Of a stretch of DNA of 64,000 nt, positions 22,917 to 32,856 are shown piece by piece. The first letter of the stretch is position 1; each line of letters opens with the position of its first letter. Both the position numbers and the translations under genes were made by a program. Origin of the DNA: Sclerotinia nivalis (taxonomy: Eukaryota > Ascomycota > Leotiomycetes > Helotiales > Sclerotiniaceae); assembly GCA_029531795.1 (NCBI GenBank), contig JAPEIS010000001.1:2976001-3040000 (forward strand), read 5' to 3'. The notes beneath the pieces were generated by a model. It was given only the letters and a program-made list of their open reading frames with translations, had not been told where the DNA came from and searched no databases.

Positions 22917-25900
22917 TTAGACTTTTCCAGCCACAACTCCGTTGTTTTTCCGTCCGTGAATCGAGTTCAGTAGGATTTGCAATTCAGCTTTGGAATCGCT
23001 AGGGTCAGGGATTGGATCTAAAAGTCCATCTTTGGATTGAAATCTTGTTCCAAGAGTTCTGATTATACCCCATGCACGTCTGAATTCATCTCGAATTGAT
23101 ACAATTCCATTATGAGTCACAGTACGTGCAATATTGTGCTCTATTTCGAATGGATCTTCGATTGCCAAAAGATATCGGTGACGGACCTCCTTGGTTTCTT
23201 CCACAGTCTTGGGAGCCTCCTTAGGTTCTGGCGACGTGGTTGAATTGCTAGTATTCCCTTCAACAGCTTTGGGACTTGCTGGAGTTGGAGGAGCTGCTAT
23301 TTGTGTAGTTTCAATGACCGTTCTGGCACCAACCCATCCTTTCTCCTGTTTGCTAAGAATTCCATAGTTTGAACGTAAACTCAAAACTTCACGACCCCAA
23401 TCAAATCCTTTGACTCCTTGAACCGTTGTCATCAGCCCATTCTGTGCAAAGTATTCAAAGAATCCTCGAAGTAACATCCCTACAGAGTCATGGTTTTGTG
23501 ATAACATTTTACGCTCAGCCAAAGATCTGATCTCTGCTTCATCTCTCCAAAATCTCACATCTTGACCATCACAAGTAGTTTGAGCTTCTTTCTCAGCAGG
23601 AGAAAGATGTTCAGGCGGCTCTTTGTTGATATGTTGAAGATTGGGCAAGACTGGAGGTTTGGCAACATTTATCAGGTAGTGCAAAACCATCAGTACATAA
23701 CCGTAACTTCCAAGAGTGCCTCGATATGGAGTATTGATTCCGCGAGTCTTTGCCCAATTTTTCACAAAAAGTACCACCATCTTGACTCTTGAATCACATA
23801 GAGAGTACAGCCTGAGAAGTAATGTGTTATGTAAGGCCAAATGATTTGAGAAATTGATATCACATTGAATGCCGACCTTGTCCTTGGGAAACTCAAGATG
23901 ATCCTTGTATCGATCCCGCGGCTTATTCAGTGATATTTGAGTCGGATCAGGAAGAGTACGCATGATGGCTACCAGTTCCGCTTGTGAAGAATCAACCGAA
24001 AATTGTCTGCTAGCTAGGTCTCGCAAAACCCGGATGTATCGTTCAACATGGTGAATGGAATTATCGTCATAGAGATTAGCTTCCAGAGCATGTTCATAAT
24101 CTTTGGCAAGTTGCAAAATCTTATGTCGGCGAGCTACATCTTTCAATGTCATTATTTCCTCCATATATTGCAAGGCTTCTCGAATGTGGACATCGTGAAT
24201 GCCATCAATGTAATGCTTAACAAACCGCATCACAACTTCTTCTTCCGTTAAGTTGCGTGGCCGGATGAGGTTTTGAGGCAGCCCCTTGCCTTCAAGATCT
24301 TCTTTGAGTCTTTCCACTCTCGCAAGGTATTGTTGTGGACTCTCAAACATCAATTGCTCGAGATATAGAAGGCGTAAAGAATGAATCCTTTTCAGACGTT
24401 CAGAAGCGGTGTGAAGTTGTTTGTTATAGATTTCAGACTCCGTGAGTGGTCCTGTTTTGTTCTGCAAAACCCTCCATGTCCCGAGAACGGCGAGAGCTTC
24501 CGACTCTTGTTTATCGGTTGCTTCCATTAATGTCCGCTTCTCCCATGCCATGGCTAGCCTCTCCCCTTCAATCTGTGTGCAAATTCCGTTTAAGGATCGC
24601 TGGACAAAAGGAATGGAAGGATCAAACAATGGAGAAATGGATGGATAATTAGATAGCCGATTGGATAAGTCCTCAGAGTGCAATCCAAGTATAAAAGCTC
24701 GACAAACTTCATTGAGAACCTTCCCTTCCTGAATACTGAGCTCAGTGGAGTTTAAAGATAAATCGCGTCCGCCATTTTTCCTCAAAGCACGCTTTGCACA
24801 AATGTGGTAGTCAATGAGATTCTGGTGGTCCTTTTGCTTCAAAGTAATACCTTTCTTCTCAGTTGGATTTGTATCTCCCGTGTTACCTGAATTAATTTGA
24901 TTGCTGGGATTACTCGTGGTTTTGGTCAAGGGTTTAGTTTTCGAGTCTGCATCTACTTGGGTTGATTCCGGAGACTTTGTGGTAAGAGTTTCCAAGTGCT
25001 TTTCGTCTGCATCATCATCTTGACCTTCACCCAAGCCACTATCCCATTTTTTACGCTCCTCTAGAAGATCTGCCATTAATTTTGGGAGCGGTTTCTCGCA
25101 AAGCTTGATGATAGGAACTCTTGTTCTAGTGAGTAGTCGTGCGCCGTATCCCAAACTCAGCAACTTCTTCTCCAACATCCGTGGTATTTGGGACTCCGAC
25201 GACTCCGCAGATGGATTTGAGAAGGGTGTAAGAATTGCAAGATCCATATCAGAACCTTTGGTTGCAAAGCCGGAGCTCAAACTTCCGTAACATTTCAACT
25301 CGACAGTCGAAGCATCAAATTCTTTGTTACCACGCTCTTCTCGCTCATGTTCAGCAATTGCCGCTTTGCAAATCTTTTCAATGTGTGCCCGGAATACCTC
25401 TTTCTTGTTTGCCTCATTAATGTCAATCGCCACTTGTGGGACGCACTCTTCAGCCAGTTTGTCCAAGAATGCGCTTTGGCCAGTCATTTCTTCAGTATTC
25501 GCTCCAAAATTTCTCCGTCCTTGACCACCAGGATTTGAGGAACCTGGCTGGTATAATTGTCGATTCTGTGGAGGAGGTCTTGGAGAGAACGAACTGGTAC
25601 CGGGACTTGTTTGATTCATATTTTGCCAAAAATGTTGCTGATGTTGCTGGGGGTAGACGGGCTTCTGAAATTGAAGGTTGGGACTTCCTTGATTTGAAAA
25701 CCCACCTGACCTAGGAGAATTTCGATGTGCCATCTGAGGGGTATAGGGGGATGTGGGCGTCTGATGCGAGAATTGCGGGGAAAACTGTTGCTGCTGTTGC
25801 ATTGGTTGAAATCTTTGGTTGTTCCTGTGGTTGTTATTATAGTGTTGAGGAGTAGATGGTGTTGGTTGCTGCTGTGCCGACTGAGGTGTGTAATTTCGGG

Positions 25901-26315
25901 GTGATGGACCTGTTTGCTGACGATGTTGCTGTTCTTGCTGACTCGAGTCAATTGGAATCGAAAGTTGAGCATTCTTTTGCCGTCTTTGGGCTTGATTCAT
26001 TCTCTTCTTTCCGGGTTGTGGGGACAATGGAGCAGTGTTGGTGGAAAGGGGTTGTAATGACTCAGCAGCTTTGGAAGCCATGTTGGAGAGATATTCCTGT
26101 TGCTCTGACGGGCTAGCTGTGAGCATATGCGGTGGAAGATGGGGAGCAGCAGTATCGATTGCAGGAGGTGGATGCATATTGATGATTTCATTTTTCGTGA
26201 TGACATTGGCATTATTGAGAATGAGACCTCGAAGACGATCTTCAAGTCCATTACCAATACCACCCAAACCTCCTCCAGGCAGGTGCTCACCTTGCTCTTT
26301 CTCTGCTGGAAACAT
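22917..26315 (-). CDS. Cid1-family terminal nucleotidyltransferase (poly(U)/poly(A) polymerase-like) with large internal insertion
   Basis: A single long open frame of 1,132 residues. Residues 1-270 are Gln/Pro/Ser/Asn-rich and disordered. The pol-beta-type nucleotidyltransferase core follows: C-Y-G-S-L-S-S-G-F-A-T-K-G-S-D-M-D-L-A-I (343-361; Asp356 and Asp358 as metal ligands), R-V-P-I-I-K-L at 399-405, and the third Asp in G-I-Q-C-D-I-N-F-S-N (Asp819). The PAP/25A-associated part contains N-W-A-K-T-R-G-I-N and G-S-Y-G-Y-V-L-M-V-L-H-Y-L. Such enzymes add untemplated U, A or C to RNA 3' ends and trigger or block decay. Roughly 400 residues, largely helical and charged, are inserted between the second and third catalytic Asp. 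The start at 26315 is the first ATG in frame; an extra upstream 5' exon cannot be excluded, as TTTACAAG just before it resembles an acceptor. Confidence 0.88.
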   Translation of the reverse strand: MFPAEKEQGEHLPGGGLGGIGNGLEDRLRGLILNNANVITKNEIINMHPPPAIDTAAPHLPPHMLTASPSEQQEYLSNMASKAAESLQPLSTNTAPLSPQPGKKRMNQAQRRQKNAQLSIPIDSSQQEQQHRQQTGPSPRNYTPQSAQQQPTPSTPQHYNNNHRNNQRFQPMQQQQQFSPQFSHQTPTSPYTPQMAHRNSPRSGGFSNQGSPNLQFQKPVYPQQHQQHFWQNMNQTSPGTSSFSPRPPPQNRQLYQPGSSNPGGQGRRNFGANTEEMTGQSAFLDKLAEECVPQVAIDINEANKKEVFRAHIEKICKAAIAEHEREERGNKEFDASTVELKCYGSLSSGFATKGSDMDLAILTPFSNPSAESSESQIPRMLEKKLLSLGYGARLLTRTRVPIIKLCEKPLPKLMADLLEERKKWDSGLGEGQDDDADEKHLETLTTKSPESTQVDADSKTKPLTKTTSNPSNQINSGNTGDTNPTEKKGITLKQKDHQNLIDYHICAKRALRKNGGRDLSLNSTELSIQEGKVLNEVCRAFILGLHSEDLSNRLSNYPSISPLFDPSIPFVQRSLNGICTQIEGERLAMAWEKRTLMEATDKQESEALAVLGTWRVLQNKTGPLTESEIYNKQLHTASERLKRIHSLRLLYLEQLMFESPQQYLARVERLKEDLEGKGLPQNLIRPRNLTEEEVVMRFVKHYIDGIHDVHIREALQYMEEIMTLKDVARRHKILQLAKDYEHALEANLYDDNSIHHVERYIRVLRDLASRQFSVDSSQAELVAIMRTLPDPTQISLNKPRDRYKDHLEFPKDKVGIQCDINFSNHLALHNTLLLRLYSLCDSRVKMVVLFVKNWAKTRGINTPYRGTLGSYGYVLMVLHYLINVAKPPVLPNLQHINKEPPEHLSPAEKEAQTTCDGQDVRFWRDEAEIRSLAERKMLSQNHDSVGMLLRGFFEYFAQNGLMTTVQGVKGFDWGREVLSLRSNYGILSKQEKGWVGARTVIETTQIAAPPTPASPKAVEGNTSNSTTSPEPKEAPKTVEETKEVRHRYLLAIEDPFEIEHNIARTVTHNGIVSIRDEFRRAWGIIRTLGTRFQSKDGLLDPIPDPSDSKAELQILLNSIHGRKNNGVVAGKV

Positions 26316-27571
26316 GCTTGTAAATTTAGGACGAGAACTTGGAAGTTTTGAAAATTGCAGAAATCAATTATCAATTTTATACCAAAGATTGATATGATGC
26401 TCAAAGTCTCTTGGGATGTCTATTGACAGTAACCACAAGCCCAGGATTGAAGGTATCTTAAAAAGTGACGGAAATCAGTGAGGATTGATCATGTGATGAA
26501 ATGCTGAAGCTATGTTTCCTATTCCAGTATCTCGAAAGTATTTCGCAAATAGATGAATAGAGACACTGTTTATTGATACCTACCTAACCATGAAAGAGAG
26601 ATTGATGGCTGGTTGATATTGAATATGTTGTTGTTTGTTTTGTGAATTCAGTCTCTGATATGTTTGGATTGGTGGATTGGTAGCGATCTAGATTATTTCC
26701 TCTTCCATTCTCTTCGGGATAGAATGATATTGAACTGAATTAATTATCAAGAAGAAACAAATCAATATTGTATCAAATGAGTGAATGAAATATAATCGTT
26801 GGTGTTGATCAATTTAAGACCTAGAGATGGATGCGTGAGTAGGTATTTCAAAGAGAAGGTTGTGTTTGTTAAAAGGTTCTCCAACTCCAAAATTTACAAA
26901 ACCCCAATCTCAGCCTTCCCAAGTTGAATATGAATGGGATGCAAACAATATCAGATGGGAAAAGCACTTGTTATCGGGCGGGGTATGTGGCCTAAATATT
27001 AAGGCATGAACTTATACCTCCAAGGCTTATTAATTTCTTCAACCTTTTACCTACAACCTCAGTCGTCCAATAATAAGTTCGAGTGTAAGACTTTAGCGCT
27101 TGACTGTAAAATGGGTTGCCGATCCTGAATCCACTATACCACTTTGGGACTAGCAGAGTCTGGCTGCCTGTCATTGCACCGATTGTATCTTGGATGGAGG
27201 AAACATATCAAAGTTATCAAAGTCAACCTACAAAGCAAATTTATTATAACAAAGAACAATCAAATTACCACAGAGAAGGAAGAAATCTCCATCAATCCAA
27301 ATCTATCCCAAAATATATTGCGACAACATAGAAGCACATGAGTACAATTTTTGAGATTAGAGATACAGGTTCTTTTCAGCTTCTGCGACCGAATATAAAT
27401 TATTAAGGTTCCTCCTTCCAAGGCAACCACAGCTCCCCAAGTTTGATCCAAAGGAGAAGAATCATATTGAATCTCTCAGTTCAGGAGACTTCCATATCAG
27501 TTGTCTATTCTTCTGCGTGGACCGACCTTTCAACAGCCAGAATTTCGACATTTTCAGAGTAACCATTCAAG
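26316..27571. other. Divergent promoter region between Cid1-like and TFIIF alpha genes
   Basis: About 1.25 kb between two divergent housekeeping-type genes. AT-rich, with no supported gene; the 5' UTRs of both neighbours must lie here, and possibly a leader exon of the Cid1-like gene. Confidence 0.5.
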
Positions 27572-29885
27572 ATGTCTGCCTCCCCATCTGGCATGTCAAA
27601 TGGACGAACTCCTACACCCACTCCCAACAGCGGCGGCGCACCACAATTTACACGTAAAACCAAGGCTGCCGATCCTCTGAGACCACGAAAGAAACCCATC
27701 CGCCGACCAAATGTACCTTCTAAACCTCCCGGCGCGAACTTGAACGGCTTGACACCAGCTAGACCCAATGGACCTACATCTTTAAACAACTTTTCCGGAC
27801 CACGCGCACCAGGTCCTAGAGGCCCAATCCCTATCAATGGCAATGTTGCGCCTAGACAAACATATGGAGGTTGGACACATCCTCCAAAGGGAGAAGTTAC
27901 AGATTACCCACTCTTCACTACCAGGCGGGCATTGCGCGATGGATTACGATACCATGCCATGAGATTTGCTGGAAAGAAAGAGGTTGACCCTACAAATCAG
28001 GACGAGTTCACGCGACCAATCTCCCTTCATCGCAGAGATCCTCGACAACCACCATCTGGTAAAACATTCAAGGATGAAGACACGGTAATGGAGGATGTGG
28101 TCGATTCCAAGGAGAGAGAGAGACAAGAAATATTGAAGGCAGAGAAGGAAGCACAAAAGGCTGCCGATCGTGCACAGATAGCTCCTACTGGCAACAATGC
28201 TAATGCATCAGCTGCTAAAAAAGCTCAAGCTTTCCGAAATGAAAAGACTACTCAAGTACATCGACTTGATAAGACAGCAGAACAGAAAAAAGAGTCTGAT
28301 CTTAGATACGAGGAAGCTTTACCTTGGCACCTAGAAGATGCTGATAATAAGAATACTTGGGTCGGTAACTATGAGAGTGCTTTGTCGGAAGTTAATGTTA
28401 TGTTCTTTACAGAGGGAAGTTCTTTCAGGATGGTTCCGGTTGAAAAATGGTACAAATTTACTTCAAAGAACAAGTTTAACACTCTCACAATCGATGAAGC
28501 CGAAGCATTGTTGAGTAAGAAGACCAAGGAATCTAGATGGGCCATGAAGACACAAGAGAGAAATGAGGTCCAACGTGCAACTCAGGAAAATATCAGAGGG
28601 ATGAACAAGCTGTATACTGTCAAGGCTGAGAGTCAAAGCTTCAAAGGATCTAGCAGGAATGAAACGAGAGACATTGATGAACTTGATTTCGATGCTGATG
28701 ACTTATTCCAGGATGATGATGAGCTTCCCACAGTTGAGCCAGATAGGGATGAAGATACAAAGGACGCCCAAGAAAGAATTAAGCAAGATCAGAGAGGAGC
28801 AAACTTGTTCGGTGAAGCAGATGAAGAGGCTGTGGAGAAAGACTTCATTAAAGAGGAGCAAGAATTAGAGGCACAGAAAAAGTTAGGAAAGGGTGTCCGT
28901 AAGGCTTTGACCAAGCGCGAGAAGAATTTCATTTATGATAGTGATTCTAGTAATCCATATCCTTCTTCAGATGTATGTATTTTGCGAATCTGTTTGTCTA
29001 CTTGCTAACAATCCAAAGAGCGAGGATGATACCTCCGATGAAGAAAAGCAAAAGGAAATCGACAAGAAGAAAGATGAAGAGGCTAAAGCCAAGTTAAAGG
29101 CTGAAGCAAAGCCTCCAGGAACTTCATCGAAGGGCAACAATACACCTTCCGGTCGACCTAAGCACACTGATCCTTTGAAGAAATCTAAGAGTCTCAAGAG
29201 AGCAGGTTCTCCGAATTTGTCGGAATCCAGTGGAAATGAATCATCCAGAAAGAAGCATAAGAAGAAGCATGTTGGCTCATCACAACCTACAGGTACATCT
29301 ACTCCAATTCCAGGTTCAAGGCCAATGTCTCCAATACCATCCTCACAACCCCTTCCAGGTCAACCTCAGAGAAAATCTTCTATCGTCAAGATGTCCGTAA
29401 GTGCATCCGAACTTTCACGAATCAGCTCTTCGCCACCAAACCCTCAAGGGGCCACAAGTGATGGAGAAGCTACAGGAGGTGAAATGTCAGATGGAGCAGG
29501 TGGAAAGAAGAAAAAGATTACTCTTCGTATGGGAGGATCACCAACAGCTTCAAGACCTGCTAGTCCAGCACCAGGTAAATCCAGCAGTAGCCGTGCTGGA
29601 AGCCCTGCTCAAGGAACTGGTAAGGATTTTCTTTTGTATCTATTTCGGGAGCGTCCTAATAATTTTACTATAGAACCTACAGCACCATCTGGTTCCGGAC
29701 CAATCACACCTAAAGAGATTATTGCTGCTTTGCCTTCGGCGGGTATCTCTATTGGTCAATTGCTCGGACATTTCCGTGGTAGAGTCGGTGATTCTGGTGG
29801 ACAAACTACCAAAAAGGAATTTATGGCAATGATTAAGACAAACTCTAAATATGGAGCAGACAAACTTTTGCGACCAAAGGTTTAA
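27572..29885 (+). CDS. tfg1: Transcription initiation factor TFIIF alpha subunit (RAP74/Tfg1)
   Basis: TFIIF binds RNA polymerase II and is needed for initiation and early elongation in the nucleus. Three exons (27572-28972, 29019-29619, 29674-29885) give 737 residues in frame. The N-terminal dimerisation domain shows Y-P-L-F-T-T-R-R-A-L-R-D-G-L-R-Y-H-A-M-R-F and L-P-W-H-L-E-D-A-D, then the F-F-T-E-G-S-S-F-R-M-V-P-V-E-K-W-Y-K-F strand segment. A long charged Lys/Glu/Ser-rich middle follows. The C-terminal winged helix is split by intron 2: I-T-P-K-E-I-I-A-A-L-P-S-A-G-I-S-I-G-Q-L-L through K-K-E-F-M-A-M-I-K. All family parts are present, and nothing suggests decay. Confidence 0.95.
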
Positions 29886-30437
29886 AAAGTAAAGGGTAAT
29901 TTGAGCTGGGCGCTGAATGGTTTGTACAGGAAGGGTTTTCGATGGTTGCAAATATAATCGTGGAGGGAATTTGCTTGTGGGTGGATGACTTGGATCATTT
30001 AATACCTTACCAGAAGGGTTTTTGGTGATATGATGAGAGGAAATTGGAGTGGGTAACTAACATATACGTAAACGAAACGAATTTGGTATAAAGCATGATG
30101 CATTGGAATGGGAAGAAAGCAAATGCCTTTCAGTAGGTATTGAGAGAATGATATGTTGTTGAATGCGATACCAAAGGGAAGGAGGAAAGTTTACTAGTGG
30201 TATACATGATGCATGAGGTCTATCGGGACGTGTGCGCATAGATTTCTTGAGGTTTTCAAATACCATTCATACTAGGTAGTCTTTCTTCAGTACCTAAGTC
30301 TTAATACATGGGCAACAGGAAGGAAATGAAAATATACATGAATCAAATGAATGTCATATCTTGTGTATACCGTGATATCATTATCGTCGCCTGATCAAAA
30401 TCATCAATACCTAGTATGTAAACAAGTAATGTCCACC
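29886..30437. other. Convergent 3' regions of TFIIF alpha and BUD13
   Basis: About 0.55 kb between two convergent stop codons. It should hold both polyadenylation regions; no gene or repeat is seen. Confidence 0.55.
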
Positions 30438-31415
30438 CTAAGTATCCATCTGCCACTGAAAATCCAACTCCCTATTCCTCACCCTCCTATTCTCCCCCTT
30501 AAACCTCTCCGCCTCCCACCCATTCCCCCTATCCACTCCATCCCACCGATGTCCAGGCCGAATCCCATATCTATTCGGCGCCGCCGCACCCTTATACAAC
30601 GGTTTCCCCGAACTACTTTTCCCCTTTTTCTCCTTGCTTAAAAACTGCATCGCGGGATCATTCCACCGCTCGACTTCCTTCAACTCCTCATTCATCTGTA
30701 TATCATCCACGCCTCTCGCCACCGTCATAAATCTCGCTTCATCTAAATCTTCTCTTCTTTTTGCTTGCGCGAGAAGTTGTATATCGCCTTTTTGCGCTTC
30801 TTTTTCTTCGAGTTCTTTGCGCGCTTTTTCATCCATTTCTTTTTTGGCTTCCGAGCGTCGCATGCTTATATCTATTCTTCGACCCGTGGCGTCGCGATAG
30901 ACGGTTTCTTCTACTTTGTCTTTGTTTCTGTTTTTGCTTTTGCTAGATCCATCTTGTGATTCTCGAGCCCATTGCGCAGCTTCATCGCGTTTTCGCCTCG
31001 CAGATTCCGCGGCTGCTTCATCGCGTGTTTGGAGTCCGCCGCGCGATTCCTCAATCGTGGGTTCTTCATCTACATGTAAGGCGGCCGAATTTTCAGCAGC
31101 GGCTTCTTGGATAATGCGCTCTGCTTCTGCGTTATCTTCATTTTGTGGTTGGAGAGCTGGCACACCAACGGTTTTCCAGGATGACTTTTTCGATTTGCGG
31201 AATTCGGAACTGCCGCCGTGATTGGAGATTATCGGGGTTTCGTCGTCAGAAGCTTGTTCGCGCGGATTCGACCAGCTGGGTGCGTCGTCGTCGGCGATTA
31301 TGAGACCGGTTTGCGGGACGGTCTTGCGTTTGCGCTTTTTGCTTGTGCTAGAGGAGGAAGACGATGGAGTCGAGGCGGTCAGGTAGTTTTTGGCGAGGTA
31401 GGAGGAGAGGGACAT
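30438..31415 (-). CDS. bud13: Pre-mRNA splicing factor BUD13 (RES complex)
   Basis: Bud13 is the scaffold of the retention-and-splicing (RES) complex with Snu17 and Pml1, bound to the activated spliceosome in the nucleus. The gene is intronless here and encodes 325 residues. It opens M-S-L-S-S-Y-L-A-K-N-Y-L, a typical start for the family. The conserved C-terminal half has E-T-V-Y-R-D-A-T-G-R-R-I-D, a Lys/Glu-rich helix, F-M-T-V-A-R-G-V-D-D, E-R-W-N-D-P-A-M-Q-F-L and the terminal N-R-Y-G-I-R-P-G-H-R-W-D-G-V-D-R-G-N-G-W-E. An in-frame ATG at 31493 would add 26 residues unlike the family, so 31415 was chosen. Confidence 0.95.
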   Translation of the reverse strand: MSLSSYLAKNYLTASTPSSSSSSTSKKRKRKTVPQTGLIIADDDAPSWSNPREQASDDETPIISNHGGSSEFRKSKKSSWKTVGVPALQPQNEDNAEAERIIQEAAAENSAALHVDEEPTIEESRGGLQTRDEAAAESARRKRDEAAQWARESQDGSSKSKNRNKDKVEETVYRDATGRRIDISMRRSEAKKEMDEKARKELEEKEAQKGDIQLLAQAKRREDLDEARFMTVARGVDDIQMNEELKEVERWNDPAMQFLSKEKKGKSSSGKPLYKGAAAPNRYGIRPGHRWDGVDRGNGWEAERFKGENRRVRNRELDFQWQMDT

Positions 31416-32856
31416 GTTGGGTTGGGTTGTGCAGTGGTGGGCGATAGGGGATGTTGAAATGTGGAATTTGGTTAAAGCAAGTGCCTTCAACACACTCCGC
31501 TATGTCCGCTTTTGTCGTTTTAGTACGCTTATTGATCGGCGCTGATGCTTGGTGAAGGTAGATAGTCGATAAAGCTAGAACTACCACGATCACACTTGCG
31601 TTAATGCGAGGCTGAGAATAACTTAGAACTTCAGTAGGTAGCCTCACGTTACCTGGCGTCAATTTCGCTTATTACACACTAATAAACTAGCGCGCCATAG
31701 CCTTCTCGAGTCATGAACGGAAAGAAAAAGCGCAGATCTCAACTACGGAGTAAACAACAACGGCACAATCTTAATTTGAATCCAGGGGGAGGCGAATTGT
31801 AACTTCGTATCTATTTTTGGGCTTTTCATCACCAAACTCATCGACGGGGAGGTAAATTGGATATGATGAAAAGTATGCTGACGAACCTAGTATTCCTAGT
31901 ATTGTCCACCGATGCATAAACAAAACATATAAAGTTCATCCTTTCCGAAGTTCCCATCAACCTCAAACATATCTACAAGGACACAACTGCGTTTTTCAGG
32001 GACCTGCAGCTACGATATTCCTTTCATGCGGTTCCTCGGCATCTAGTATTCTGGAAGGGGTTCGTAAGCTATTGGGAACGCTAGATGCTGTTTTTCTACT
32101 TAGTAAAGTCTGGATCTTTGATCTGAAACACAAAATACCGAGTTTATACTCATGTGGATGTATCGACCCACTAGCACCTTTATACACCTTTATACACCTT
32201 TATGCTGTATAACTTCAAGTATTTCTAACTATGGTTAATCATTCCCAATAAGTCTGAGGCACGTGCTTGGCCATTAATCATCTAATTATTGTCTTTACTG
32301 GGTCTGAAAGGTTCGAAAGTTTCACAATGTCTATAACCCCTGTTTCCTTCAAGCTTCGTCACAGGGTTGTATCCAATTGTATGGAGTGTTTTGATATAAT
32401 TGTATTATATATCATTACCCACAATGGCCTCATTTTCATCTCGAGTCTTGATCAGACGAAGCCTATGAGAGCAAGTCACTAGACTGTCTGGAACCTTCGT
32501 CCGAAGGTACCCCATATTTTATACTAAAATACGGAGAAGATATTCTTTTAGTCAAGCACGCGACAGGGAATACAGTATGGATAGACACTTTCATTTCGGA
32601 AAGTAGATCTTCTTTCCTCATTTGCCATGATTGACAGGAGGTTCAATACTAACATAACTTTTCAAGGGTTGAGAACAATATCTTCATCATCTTTAAAAGA
32701 TGTTCTTCTCCCCAAAGATTGTTTTCCTTCCCAAGCCTGCTTTGCATTCTTTCCCACTCTCTTTACGAAAGGTCCTTTTTAGGCCTATTGCACTCTTTTT
32801 TCGTTCGTTTCTCATTTTAAACACATTCATTTTCATTTATTATAAGTCTATCAGTT
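31416..32856. other. Divergent promoter region between BUD13 and surface-protein gene
   Basis: About 1.4 kb without a supported gene. It contains a short tandem repeat at 32175-32205. The final 150 bp before the surface-protein ATG are T/C-rich, as is usual for strongly expressed fungal genes. Confidence 0.5.
32175..32205. repeat. Short tandem repeat, 10 bp unit, about three copies
   Basis: The 10 bp unit CACCTTTATA is repeated about three times head to tail. It lies in the BUD13/surface-protein divergent region and has no evident function. Confidence 0.8.
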
